A program made the position numbers and the translations under genes. From positions 744,001 through 808,000 of the forward strand of contig NZ_JAIGNP010000003.1 of the NCBI RefSeq assembly GCF_019711535.1: a stretch of 64,000 nucleotides of DNA. Reading direction: 5' to 3'. A model generated the notes under the pieces. The model was not told the DNA's origin, did not search any database, and saw only the letters and a list, made by a program, of their open reading frames with translations. This document shows positions 1 to 8,514 of this stretch, piece after piece (positions within the stretch are counted from its first letter, which is position 1; each line of letters begins with the position of its first letter). The DNA comes from Qipengyuania aestuarii (GTDB lineage Bacteria; Pseudomonadota; Alphaproteobacteria; Sphingomonadales; Sphingomonadaceae).

Positions 1-1
1 G

Positions 2-1132
2 AAGGACGAGGATGGCGACGCGCTCTATGACAAGGAGCACGGTCGTATCGTCGATTACGTCGGCATCCTCGAGGATCTCGACCAGGCACTGACGGCTTAC
101 AGCGCATTCGAAGGCTATGATGAAGGCGACGTTGCGCAGGCTCTGGTGTCGATCCGTGAGGAGGTCGACACCTTGCCGGACAAGCACGCAGCTTTGCTCG
201 ACCTCTTCAAGGGGGTGGGCAATCACTACGATCCGGAAGCCTATGCGCTTCACTTGCGCGACGAGCTTCGCCGGAAGCGCTTCTACGATCGGCTGTCCGA
301 TTTTGCTCGCACGCTCCAGACCGCCTTCGGCTCCGACCAGTTCGTGGAGAACACCGAGCCCCGGGTGATCGCGAATTACAAGCAGGACCTGAAGCGATTC
401 GAGGCGTTACGCCGCGCGGTTCGCCTGCGTTATGGCGACGCCGAAGAGGACTACGATTATAAGCGCTATCAGGCGTCGATCCGTGCGCTGCTGGACAAGC
501 ATATCGATGCAACGGAGTTGGTGGCGATTGTGCCGCCGGTCGACATCTTCGACGAAGACAATTTCAAACGAACCGTCGAGGAGCAGACTGGCACGGCCGC
601 CAGCGTTGCCGACGCGATAACATCTGCCACCCAGCGTTCGATCACCGAACGGATGGACGAAGACCCGGCGATGTATCGCCGTTTCGCCAAAATGGTGCAG
701 GACATCATCGACGGGTTTCGCGAGGGTCGCCTGAGCGAGAAGGATTATCTGACCAAGGCGCACGAAATCCGAGACCAGGTAGTCGAAGGGTCGCGGGCGA
801 AAACGGAGGAGACCCCGCCATCCCTTCGTGGAGATCCACTGGGCAGTGCCATCTACGGTCAAGCGCGTGATGCGGTTGAAGAGTTGGCGGACGAGCAGTC
901 TACCGAGATTTCCGAAGAGATCGCTGTCGAATTTGCATCGATCATTGAGCGCCACAAACGGGTCGGTTGGACGACTGATCCGAATGCCGAAAACGCAATG
1001 CGGCAGGATATGGACGACTATCTGTTCGACCACATCAAGGGGACGCGAGGGCTTTATGGTTTGTCGGTAGAGACGATGGACAGCCTGATGGACGCCGCCA
1101 TCGCTATCGCGAAACGGCAGGCGGCTCGCTAA
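2..1132 (+). CDS. hsdR: Type I restriction enzyme R subunit, C-terminal part (cut by window start)
   Basis: The reading frame is open from the first bases of the window, so only the last about 376 residues are visible. The segment GRIVDYVGILEDLDQALTAY followed by SAFEGYDE is typical of the region just after the helicase domains of HsdR. The rest is the helical C-terminal domain that contacts the HsdM/HsdS methyltransferase core. HsdR is the ATP-dependent translocase and nuclease of type I restriction-modification and cuts unmodified foreign DNA. The nuclease and helicase motifs lie outside the window, so completeness cannot be judged. A metallopeptidase follows 3 bp downstream, a pairing often seen at type I loci. 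Location next to a tRNA fragment suggests a mobile island. Confidence 0.88.
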   Translation, partial: KDEDGDALYDKEHGRIVDYVGILEDLDQALTAYSAFEGYDEGDVAQALVSIREEVDTLPDKHAALLDLFKGVGNHYDPEAYALHLRDELRRKRFYDRLSDFARTLQTAFGSDQFVENTEPRVIANYKQDLKRFEALRRAVRLRYGDAEEDYDYKRYQASIRALLDKHIDATELVAIVPPVDIFDEDNFKRTVEEQTGTAASVADAITSATQRSITERMDEDPAMYRRFAKMVQDIIDGFREGRLSEKDYLTKAHEIRDQVVEGSRAKTEETPPSLRGDPLGSAIYGQARDAVEELADEQSTEISEEIAVEFASIIERHKRVGWTTDPNAENAMRQDMDDYLFDHIKGTRGLYGLSVETMDSLMDAAIAIAKRQAAR

Positions 1133-1135
1133 TTA

Positions 1136-1870
1136 ATGGAAAAGCATGCAATCGAGATTGGTGGGGAACTGATACGTTTCCAGCTGCGTCGCTCGCAGCG
1201 GAAGACCATGGGAATCTCGGTTTCGCCCGATCAAGCGGTTGTGGTCAGCGCACCCGAGAACGCGGATTTCGCCGACATCGAAAGCCGCGTTCGAAAAAAA
1301 GCTGGCTGGATCCTGGATAAGCAGGCCGAGTTCGCGACTAGGAGTGTTGAGGCAACTCCGAGGCAGTTCAAGCCAGGTGAGACATTCCTTCACCTCGGCC
1401 AGCAATATCGGCTGCGGGTGGATCCAGACAGGGTGGGGGTGGTGCGCGAAGGGTCGCGCATAATCGTGGGTGCCATCCAACCGAACGAAGCCGACCGCAT
1501 CCGCAATCGCTTGGTTAGATGGTATATGAAGGAGGCCCGACAGCACTTGCCTGCCGCGCTCGAAAGATGCCTGCCCGGTTTTCGCAAGGAGGTAGAGCGA
1601 AAGCCCAAACTTCTCATCAGGCCGATCAAGATGCGCTGGGGTTCGTATATCTCGGCCACCCATACGTTGATTCTCAACCGATCACTTGTGCAGGTCTCGC
1701 CACCGTTGATCGATTACGTCGTCGCTCACGAGCTCGCGCACGTTGGGTATTGCGATCATGGACCGGCCTTCACCGCTAACCTTACCGAGAAAATGCCCGA
1801 CTGGAGGACGCGTAAGAGGGCTCTGGAGAAGCTAGGACCAGAGCTTTTTGATGCTCCCATTCTCCGGTGA
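1136..1870 (+). CDS. YgjP-like (DUF45/SprT-fold) zinc metallopeptidase
   Basis: A 244-residue soluble protein. The core shows RWGSYIS, then VVAHELAHVGYCDHG, the HExxH-type zinc site with a downstream histidine, as in the YgjP/WLM-like metallopeptidase group. The N-terminal half is a beta-rich domain usual for the family. The ATG lies 3 bp after the hsdR stop, so the two genes are almost certainly co-transcribed. Family members are frequent companions of type I restriction operons, but their role there is not established; control of restriction subunits by proteolysis is one possibility. The last codons carry an 11-bp direct repeat (CTCCGGTGAAA twice) spanning the stop. Confidence 0.85.
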   Translation: MEKHAIEIGGELIRFQLRRSQRKTMGISVSPDQAVVVSAPENADFADIESRVRKKAGWILDKQAEFATRSVEATPRQFKPGETFLHLGQQYRLRVDPDRVGVVREGSRIIVGAIQPNEADRIRNRLVRWYMKEARQHLPAALERCLPGFRKEVERKPKLLIRPIKMRWGSYISATHTLILNRSLVQVSPPLIDYVVAHELAHVGYCDHGPAFTANLTEKMPDWRTRKRALEKLGPELFDAPILR

Positions 1871-1968
1871 AACTCCGGTGAAATTAGCCGATATTCACGT
1901 TGTATTCCCGCATTGTTCCGCGTATCGGAAAAGCAGAATCCCCAGTTTTCCGCCATTTCCGAAAATAG

Positions 1969-2021
1969 GCGCTGCCCTCCGAAGGCAGAGGCCACAGGTT
2001 CGAATCCTGTCGGGTGCGCCA
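1969..2021 (+). other. 3' fragment of tRNA-Arg(CCG): probable att site of an integrated island
   Basis: The sequence contains an anticodon arm (stem 1972-1976/1984-1988, anticodon CCG at 1979-1981), a variable loop, a T arm (1994-1998/2006-2010 with loop TTCGAAT) and an acceptor 3' strand ending in CCA at 2019-2021. No D arm and no complementary 5' acceptor strand (GCACCCG) precede it, so it cannot be a working tRNA. Such 3' copies arise when tyrosine integrases insert at a tRNA 3' end. The orientation places the element to the left (hsdR side), with the intact tRNA expected beyond the window start. Confidence 0.8.
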
Positions 2022-2113
2022 GCTTTTCAATGACTTAGTCGCTTGGGCGAGGTTAGTACGTAAAGCTTCGAGCGGTAATTTAGCCTGCTTAAGCGAGTGT
2101 AAGCGTTAGAAAC

Positions 2114-2140
2114 CGCCTCTCAACGCCGCGATGAGAGGCG
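2114..2140 (-). terminator. Hairpin terminator after the CitMHS gene
   Basis: A perfect 9-bp stem (CGCCTCTCA/TGAGAGGCG) with a 9-nt loop lies 37 bp beyond the stop of the minus-strand transporter. On that strand it is followed by GTTTCT. Between the tRNA fragment and this hairpin nothing else is recognisable. Confidence 0.6.
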
Positions 2141-2176
2141 ACTACTTCAATTCAAGACCGATTCGTGTGGCAATCG

Positions 2177-3490
2177 CTAGAACATTCCCAAAATCCAAGC
2201 GAAGCTGAACAAAACGAGCGAAAACCCCCACATGATCATCAGCGAGTATTTGATATGCTCACCCAGGCTGATCCCCGACAGGCCGAGGGCAAGCCATAAG
2301 GACGCAGAGAACGGGCTGATGAAAGTGCCGACGATGTTGCCGATCATCAATGCGTAGACGATGCTTTGGTCCGGCACCCCGAGCGGTTGCATCACTTCGA
2401 TGACAACTGGCAGCAGGCCGAAGTAATAGGCATCGGTGGAAAGCACGAGTTCCAGTGGCAGGCCGAAGAAGCCGATCAGAATATGCAGGTGGGGCAGCAG
2501 CCATTCGGGCATCACGGCCACCAAATTGTCGGCCATGGCGCGCAGCATGCCCGATCCCTCCAGCACGCCAAGGAACACTCCTGCAGCAAGGATCACCGAA
2601 GCCAGCATCATGGCTGGACCGGCATGCGCGCTGATCCGTTCGAGCTGGATTTTCACGTTCGGATAGTTGAGCGTGAGAGCCACGGAAAAACCCAACATGA
2701 AGATCAGCCCGGCAGGCAGGATACCGATAATGAGGGCAACCATGACGGCGAAGAAGAGGACCGCGTTCGGCACCATATTGCCGGGGCGCAGCAGCGTCTC
2801 GTCCAACACGGAACTTTCGGCCAGCGGTGAACGCAGGTCGCTGGAATCCGGCGCCGCTCCGCTGGCTGCTGCTGCGGCGACGCGGCGTCTTTCCCGCAGA
2901 CCCAGGCCGACAGCCAGCAGTACCAAGGCGCCTGCGCCAAGTCCCTGGATCACGATCAGCGGACGCCAAAGCTCCGTAACGTCGAGACCCGTGACCGCCG
3001 AGGCCCTGCCGAGGGGGCCGGCCCACGGCAACATGTTGAAGATCCCAGCGCCGGTGACCAGCACCAGCAGCATGAGCAGCGGGCTCATATTCAGGCGTCT
3101 GTAAACCGGCAGCAGCGCCGGGATCGTCAGGAGGAATGTAGTGGCTCCCGCACCGTCGAGGTGCGCAAGCATACCTACCAGCGCGGTGCCGATCACCACC
3201 AGCACCACATTGCCCTTGGTCAGTCTTACGATCCCATCGATCATGGGCCGGAACAGCCCGGCATCCTGCAAAACGCCAAAGAACAGAATTGCGAAGATGA
3301 ACATGATCGCGACGCCGGCGACCCGTTCGAGGCCGGATTCAAAGAAGCCGCTGATCTCCTCGGGCCCGAAACCAACCGCGAGTGAGGCCACTACTGGGAC
3401 TGCGCACAGCGCCGCCACGGGCGTGACCTTGTTGAGTATGAGCAGCACCATCACGGTGATGATCGTTGCAAGTGCGGCTATGGTTAGCAT
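2177..3490 (-). CDS. CitMHS-family citrate/tricarboxylate:cation symporter
   Basis: A 437-residue integral membrane protein with about 12 hydrophobic segments. It starts MLTIAALATIITVMVLLIL and carries the family-typical region GMLAHLDGAGATTFLLTIPA near residue 110. The CitMHS family (TC 2.A.11) takes up citrate, often complexed with a divalent metal, with protons across the inner membrane. It lies downstream of the OprO/P-like porin and solute-binding lipoprotein on the same strand and near a TctD/TctE-like two-component system. Together these suggest porin passage, inner-membrane import and tricarboxylate-responsive control. The exact substrate cannot be read from sequence. Confidence 0.85.
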   Translation of the reverse strand: MLTIAALATIITVMVLLILNKVTPVAALCAVPVVASLAVGFGPEEISGFFESGLERVAGVAIMFIFAILFFGVLQDAGLFRPMIDGIVRLTKGNVVLVVIGTALVGMLAHLDGAGATTFLLTIPALLPVYRRLNMSPLLMLLVLVTGAGIFNMLPWAGPLGRASAVTGLDVTELWRPLIVIQGLGAGALVLLAVGLGLRERRRVAAAAASGAAPDSSDLRSPLAESSVLDETLLRPGNMVPNAVLFFAVMVALIIGILPAGLIFMLGFSVALTLNYPNVKIQLERISAHAGPAMMLASVILAAGVFLGVLEGSGMLRAMADNLVAVMPEWLLPHLHILIGFFGLPLELVLSTDAYYFGLLPVVIEVMQPLGVPDQSIVYALMIGNIVGTFISPFSASLWLALGLSGISLGEHIKYSLMIMWGFSLVLFSFAWILGMF

Positions 3491-3573
3491 GGCGGAGGTT
3501 CCTCTCGATTTTTTTCTTGTCGTTTGTGCAGGCGGCGAGCGCTTGGGCCGAGCATCGCCATCCGGTCAGCAGG

Positions 3574-4968
3574 TCAGAAGGTGACGCCGATGCGGGTTGC
3601 TATGGTTTCCCCGCTATCGGGGCCTGTGAAAGCACCCGATTGATTGTCGGTATTCCAGTGCACCCAGTTGAACTGGAGACGTGTGAAGTCGTTGAGATAC
3701 CAGTTGGTGCCGATCGTCGCGGCCCAACCCTCGCCGCCCTTGACGAGGCTTGTGTAGTCGATGTTTTCGTAACGGGCTGTCACTTCGATCGCGCCCGGCC
3801 CGCCTTTGAAGACCGAATTCAAGACGTTCGGTTGACCAAAATTGCCCGTGCGTGAACTGTAGGGTGGCAATTCACCGGTCACGAACCATCCGCCTGCCAG
3901 GCTCCATGCTTCGCTCAGGAAATCGGACCGGCCTGCATCCAGCCTGGCGCGCCGCTCCCCAAATTCAGCCATTGCCCAGGCCGGGCCCGCAAAGGCACCC
4001 AATTCGGCGCCGAAGCCGGTGGTGCTGCGCCCGCCCGACAGGACACCGGTCGAAACGCGTAGCGCATCGTTGAAGCGGCCGCCGATGGCGGTGTTGCGCG
4101 CAAGGTTGGTGGCGCCCGGTGACAGGTATTCGTCGAAGCCCCATAGGCCAATATGCATGAGAGCGCGATTGGACTTGACCGGGTTCCAATGGACCCGCGT
4201 CATCACGATGCGGCTGTCGCCGGTGTTCTGGTTTCCGTCGAGCCGGTCCCCAGTAACCGCCAAGGAGACGTGTCCGTTGTCCCAGAACAGACGCGACATG
4301 GCCCCCATCCCGTAGGAACCGCGCTGCGGAATGATCGCTGTGGCGACCACCGACCGTTCCAAGAACGGTGTGGCATCTGACGACGTGCTGCCTTCGAAGC
4401 TCCGATCATTGAACACGTGGCCTGCTCGTATGTCGTACGCCATTTCGGAGCCGATCGAGTCGCGCCAGCCCAGGAATGCGCTTGCTACATCGATGTCGTT
4501 ATCCGAAAAATCGGCTTCAAATTGATAGAAGAAGCGGCGTCCGATGCCGCCCTCCACACCCATTCTGAGGGCGCGCATTCCAGTCGCGGTATGATTGCGC
4601 GCGTCGTAGCGCGACCCGGAGGTTGAGCTGACATCAGCCAGGATGCGACCGCGCGGCTTGAAGGTGTAGGTGCCATTGGCGGAGCGAAACGTTGGCAGAC
4701 CGTCGCCCCAGTCGGCGACCACTCCCGAGGCGCTGGTCTGCTCCGCGTCTGCTGCTGGGTCGATCTGCGCCATCTGCTGCGTTTCAGCATCGGCAGCCAC
4801 ACCGTCACGCTCGTGCTCCAGCCGGTCGAGCCGGACCCGCAGTTCCGCAATTTCGGCAGCCTGTTGGCGGACCAGTTCTTCGAGATCCGGCTCGACCGGC
4901 GATTGCGCCAGCACGGGCGACGCGGCTAGCATTGCGACCGCGGAACAGGTGAAACGGAGCGTGTTCAT
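3574..4968 (-). CDS. OprO/OprP-family outer-membrane porin
   Basis: A 464-residue exported protein. The chosen ATG at 4968 gives the signal peptide MNTLRFTCSAVAMLAASPVLA; an upstream in-frame start (5004) would add 12 polar residues. The mature N-terminus is a short coiled coil (EELVRQQAAEIAELRVRL), then a phosphate-selective-porin-type 16-strand barrel with KPRGRILADVS, and it ends in a terminal aromatic strand (IATRIGVTF). The start overlaps the stop of the upstream solute-binding protein as ATGA, so the two are translationally coupled. In this context it probably admits organic acids rather than phosphate; this is inference from neighbours. Confidence 0.85.
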   Translation of the reverse strand: MNTLRFTCSAVAMLAASPVLAQSPVEPDLEELVRQQAAEIAELRVRLDRLEHERDGVAADAETQQMAQIDPAADAEQTSASGVVADWGDGLPTFRSANGTYTFKPRGRILADVSSTSGSRYDARNHTATGMRALRMGVEGGIGRRFFYQFEADFSDNDIDVASAFLGWRDSIGSEMAYDIRAGHVFNDRSFEGSTSSDATPFLERSVVATAIIPQRGSYGMGAMSRLFWDNGHVSLAVTGDRLDGNQNTGDSRIVMTRVHWNPVKSNRALMHIGLWGFDEYLSPGATNLARNTAIGGRFNDALRVSTGVLSGGRSTTGFGAELGAFAGPAWAMAEFGERRARLDAGRSDFLSEAWSLAGGWFVTGELPPYSSRTGNFGQPNVLNSVFKGGPGAIEVTARYENIDYTSLVKGGEGWAATIGTNWYLNDFTRLQFNWVHWNTDNQSGAFTGPDSGETIATRIGVTF

Positions 4969-6044
4969 GATGGATTTGAGCCTTCGGCAAGAAGTGCGCG
5001 CCATTCGGCAAGAAAGCGCTGGCGCTTGATGGAATCGAGGTGGACGAGAAGCTGGGGCCCGATCCGGATTGGTCGCTGCTGCTCCCGCGACGGCATCCGA
5101 TTGCTGATATCGCTTCGTACGGGCGACAGCCCTTGCTGAGCGAGCAGCATCTGGCCGCTGCGCGACAACAGGAAGTCGAGAAAAAGCTGCGCCGCTGCGG
5201 GATGTCGAGCGTCGCGAGCGATAAAGGCAACCCGAGACGCGGTAATCGTATAGTCGCTCGGAAAGATCACCTGGATCCGCTCGTCGCGTTTCGCGCGGGC
5301 CAAAGCGTAAGAGCCCAGTACGTTATAGGCGATGGCTGCTCGTCCTTCCGCCACCGCATCCAGCATCTCAGCACTGGTGGACGACAGCATGGGCCGGGTA
5401 TCGGCAATGGCCTCGATCAGTGATCCTGTGTCGCGGGTGATGGCATAATCTTCCGTCAGGTAGAGGTAGCCCGCATCCGCTTTCGCGGGGTCGTAGGTCG
5501 TGACCTTGCCCGTGAGATCCTGGCGCCGATCGACCAGCAGCTGTTCGAACGCATCGTGCGTCTGCGGCACTTGCTCGGCAGGGACAAGCTGGCGATTGAC
5601 GACGAAGACGATCGGCTCGGAAGTTAGTCCATAGCCCATGTCCTTCCAGACTGCGGTCGTGGGAAGCGCGGGCTTCTCGGGGCTACGATAGGCCTGCGCG
5701 TAACCGTCATTGATCAACTTTGTCTGCAGAGCCATTCCTGAAGACAGGACCAGATCGGCGCCGGGCTGACCAGTATCGCTCTCGCGAACCACCCGGTCGT
5801 AGACAGCGCGCGATTGCAAATCCTCGTAATCCACGGATATGCCGGGATAGGCCGCCTCAAAGCCGGAGATAGCAGGCTGCACCGCGGCCCTGTCGGTAGC
5901 GCCATAGACACGCACCATTCCCTCCTCGCGGGCCGACGCGATCAGCGTTTCATAGGATGGGGGATAGCCGGCCGGGCGTTGCGCATCCCGGCATCCTGAT
6001 GCACCCACCACAAGCATCGCTATCGACAAAATCAGTAGTCGCAT
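4965..6044 (-). CDS. Extracellular solute-binding lipoprotein (ABC-type, family 1)
   Basis: A 359-residue protein with a short hydrophobic leader ending in a lipobox-like GASGC at Cys18, so it is probably anchored in the periplasmic face of a membrane. The body resembles the iron/organic-anion type periplasmic binding proteins (VRVYGATDRAAVQPAISGFE; GADLVLSSG; GYGLTSEPIVFVVN). No ABC permease or ATPase is nearby. The protein sits divergent from a TctDE-like two-component system, so it may act as a ligand-sensing partner of the kinase, as reported for BctC in Bordetella, rather than as a transporter component. Its stop overlaps the porin start. Confidence 0.75.
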   Translation of the reverse strand: MRLLILSIAMLVVGASGCRDAQRPAGYPPSYETLIASAREEGMVRVYGATDRAAVQPAISGFEAAYPGISVDYEDLQSRAVYDRVVRESDTGQPGADLVLSSGMALQTKLINDGYAQAYRSPEKPALPTTAVWKDMGYGLTSEPIVFVVNRQLVPAEQVPQTHDAFEQLLVDRRQDLTGKVTTYDPAKADAGYLYLTEDYAITRDTGSLIEAIADTRPMLSSTSAEMLDAVAEGRAAIAYNVLGSYALARAKRDERIQVIFPSDYTITASRVAFIARDARHPAAAQLFLDFLLSRSGQMLLAQQGLSPVRSDISNRMPSREQQRPIRIGPQLLVHLDSIKRQRFLAEWRALLAEGSNPS

Positions 6045-6144
6045 CGATCAGGTCCTCTCGCTTTCCGTCTCTGAGTTCGGATAAGCTTGCGACCGTGAGA
6101 TATGTAAGCAACCTTTCATGCGCCTTTCACGGCTCCGCAGCATC

Positions 6145-6810
6145 ATGCGAATCCTGATTGTCGAGGACGACGCGGCACTGGCTCGTGCCATCGTTCAGCT
6201 GTTGCGGGAGGCGGGGAACGCGGTCGATCATGTCTCAACCGGCGAGGATGCGCTGATGGTGGCTGCCGACGATGCCTATGCTCTCATCGTCCTCGATGTG
6301 GGCCTGCCCGACCTAGATGGCTTCGCAGTTCTCGAAACGATTCGGCGCAGTGGAAACCGAGTCCCGGTGCTGATGCTGACCGCCCGCGACGGGCTCGACG
6401 ATCGCGTGCACGGGCTCGACCTCGGAGCGGACGACTACCTGCGCAAGCCTTTCGCACCTGCGGAACTGGAAGCACGCATCCGTGCGCTCGGCAGGCGGCG
6501 CGGCGGTAATCCGACGCCGGAACTGAAAGTCGGCATGCTGGTGATGGACCGGTCGCGCGGCGAAGCGCGGGTCGGCGCGCGCGCGCTCGACCTTCGCCGG
6601 CGCGAATGGGCAGTGCTTGATGCACTCGCCACCCGTGCGGGCCAGATTGTATCGCGCGTGACGCTGCAGTCGGAGGTGTTCGGCTATGACGAGCCCGTCG
6701 GTCCGAATGCCATCGAGGTAAACATCGCGCGGCTCCGTACCAAGCTCTCATCGGACGGGCCGGTCATTCGCACGATCCGAGGCGTGGGTTACATGCTCGA
6801 TGGCGACTGA
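6145..6810 (+). CDS. OmpR-family response regulator, TctD-like
   Basis: A 221-residue regulator when started at the ATG at 6145 (MRILIVEDD); the earlier in-frame ATG adds nine basic residues and is unlikely. The receiver domain has acidic D8/D9, phospho-acceptor D51 (LDVGLPD), T79 and K101 (RKPF). The C-terminal winged helix ends VRTIRGVGYML-like (VIRTIRGVGYMLDGD). The kinase gene overlaps its end by 11 bp. It most likely controls the divergent binding-protein/porin/CitMHS genes in response to tricarboxylates. The 100-bp divergent intergenic region would hold its operator; no clear repeat was identified there. Confidence 0.9.
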   Translation: MRILIVEDDAALARAIVQLLREAGNAVDHVSTGEDALMVAADDAYALIVLDVGLPDLDGFAVLETIRRSGNRVPVLMLTARDGLDDRVHGLDLGADDYLRKPFAPAELEARIRALGRRRGGNPTPELKVGMLVMDRSRGEARVGARALDLRRREWAVLDALATRAGQIVSRVTLQSEVFGYDEPVGPNAIEVNIARLRTKLSSDGPVIRTIRGVGYMLDGD

Positions 6811-8194
6811 GAACGCGCAAGAGACCACGCTTGCGCTGCGGACGCGGCTCCTCGCCACGATGCTGGCACCACTGCTGGTCATCGCCGCGCTGTTGGGGCT
6901 TGCCGGCGCAACGCTGATTGCGGACGTGGTCCGGCGCGGGAATGATCGCGTACTCGGCGGCGCACTGGAGGCGGTTGCCGAAACGGTTGAGGTCGAGCGG
7001 GGGCAGGTAACGCTCGACCTTCCGGAGGCCGCCTTCGGGATGCTGGAAAATAGCGAGCGCGACAACATTTATTACCGCATCGCAGTCGGCGAAAAGGCGT
7101 TAACCGGATACGCCGACCTGTCCGCCCCCCTTATTGCCGACGTCCCCTTGGAAATGCCGCGCTTCCGTTATGAACGGTACAAGGATCAGGATATCCGCAT
7201 TGCAGAAATGCGCCGTGAATTGCCCGGGATCGAAGCGCCGGTGATCGTGCAGCTTGCCGAAACACTCGACAGTCGGCGCGCTCTCCGGCGGAGGCTAATT
7301 GCGCTTTTGGTGCTGGGAGAGCTTATGCTGATCGGCGTGGCGATGGCGCTGATCCGACCGGCATTGGGCTGGAGCCTGCGGCCGCTGGCACAGTTGGGCA
7401 ATGCCGTGGCTGCCCGCGATACGCGCGCGACGCCCGATCTCTCTCCTCTGCAGTCCGGTCCGTTGCCGGCCGAGTTGCGTCCATTGGCAGACGCCTTCGA
7501 CAGGCTTCTGGCGCGGCTTGACAGTGCAACGTCGGGCATCCGGCGCTTCACTGCCGACGCCTCGCATCAGATGCGTACGCCGCTTGCCGTGCTTAAGGTA
7601 CAGGTTGCGCTCGCCCGTCGTGGCAATCCCGACGCGCTTGGGGAAATCGCCACCGCAGCGGACCGGCTCGAACATCTCTTGACCCAGCTGCTGGCGCTAG
7701 CACGGGCAGAGGAAGAGGGTTTCACGCCAAGGCGCGAAATTGTCGATTTGGGCGAAGTCGCCGCTGCTGTCATCAACCGGCGGATCAATCAGGCGATTGG
7801 CGCTGGAATAGATGTTCATCTGGAGGCACCGTTGCAGGCCACGGTGAAGAGCCACCGCACGCTAATCTTCGAGATCCTCTCCAATCTGCTAGACAATGCG
7901 ATCCGTTACAATCGTCGCGGCGGGACCGTGTTGATAACAGTGGCAAGTGACAATGTTTGCGGCTCCTCGATCGCGGTCGAGGATGATGGTCCGGGATTAT
8001 CCGAAGCTGAAATGGCGCGGCTCGGCGAACGCTTCGCGAGGTTTTCGACCGCGCGAGGCAGCGAAGGCAGCGGCTTGGGCTTCGCCATCGTCCGCTCGGC
8101 CGCGGCTCGGCTCGGCGCCTCACTCCACCTCGTCGATGCAAAGCCCGGCTTGCGAGTAACGCTGACCTTTCGTGACGGAGCAAAAAGCGTTTAG
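6800..8194 (+). CDS. Sensor histidine kinase, TctE-like
   Basis: A 464-residue membrane kinase. A transmembrane helix at about residues 18-44 is followed by a periplasmic domain of about 120 residues, a second helix (about 166-186), a HAMP-like linker, the H box TADASHQMRTPLA with H256, the N box (SNLLDNAIRYN) and the G boxes (DDGPGLS, GSGLGFAIV). The N-terminal sensor resembles the 2CSK_N type found in TctE. It overlaps the regulator gene by 11 bp, so they form one operon. The probable signal is a di- or tricarboxylate, possibly sensed through the solute-binding lipoprotein encoded divergently. Confidence 0.9.
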   Translation: MATENAQETTLALRTRLLATMLAPLLVIAALLGLAGATLIADVVRRGNDRVLGGALEAVAETVEVERGQVTLDLPEAAFGMLENSERDNIYYRIAVGEKALTGYADLSAPLIADVPLEMPRFRYERYKDQDIRIAEMRRELPGIEAPVIVQLAETLDSRRALRRRLIALLVLGELMLIGVAMALIRPALGWSLRPLAQLGNAVAARDTRATPDLSPLQSGPLPAELRPLADAFDRLLARLDSATSGIRRFTADASHQMRTPLAVLKVQVALARRGNPDALGEIATAADRLEHLLTQLLALARAEEEGFTPRREIVDLGEVAAAVINRRINQAIGAGIDVHLEAPLQATVKSHRTLIFEILSNLLDNAIRYNRRGGTVLITVASDNVCGSSIAVEDDGPGLSEAEMARLGERFARFSTARGSEGSGLGFAIVRSAAARLGASLHLVDAKPGLRVTLTFRDGAKSV

Positions 8195-8298
8195 TCCTGC
8201 CCGGCCGAAGAAACTAATTGGCCATAATCGTGTAGTGAGGCTGACCGCATGCCAACATCTTAGAGATGGTGCGCTGCCCGGTCATCAAGCTCGGCTGA

Positions 8299-8499
8299 TC
8301 GAGCGTCAACCTGTCGCCGCGCGCGTGGTGCAACGACGCAGCGACCGCCAAAGCCGTGGAGTTCGATCTCTTGGAGCAGGTGAAGAAGCAGTTCGACGTG
8401 GCCGGCATCGAAATTCCATACGCGTATCAGAACGTATTGCTGAGCGAATCGGTCAGCATCGACTCACGGCAAAGCGAAGCTGGGTTCGCGGACAATTGA
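8299..8499 (+). pseudogene. MscS-family mechanosensitive channel, C-terminal remnant
   Basis: In this frame the sequence reads SSVNLSPRAWCNDA, then FDLLEQVKKQFDVAGIEIPY, matching the cytoplasmic C-terminal domain end of small MscS channels (known consensus: SSVNL..R.W, FDLLE.VK.AFDEAGI.IP). A stop lies directly upstream (8296-8298), and no membrane domain or start is found, so only about 65 codons of the tail survive. It lies in the 320-bp gap between the convergent kinase and M61 peptidase genes. Nothing else is recognisable in that gap. Confidence 0.65.
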
Positions 8500-8514
8500 G
8501 CCGCTAACCGAGGC

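Noticed and set aside
1969..2021. A functional tRNA-Arg gene
   Set aside because: There is no D arm and no 5' acceptor strand; only the 3' part is present.
8172..8507. A 111-codon frame after the sensor kinase
   Set aside because: It overlaps the kinase end and covers the MscS remnant in the wrong frame; the remnant explains the sequence better.
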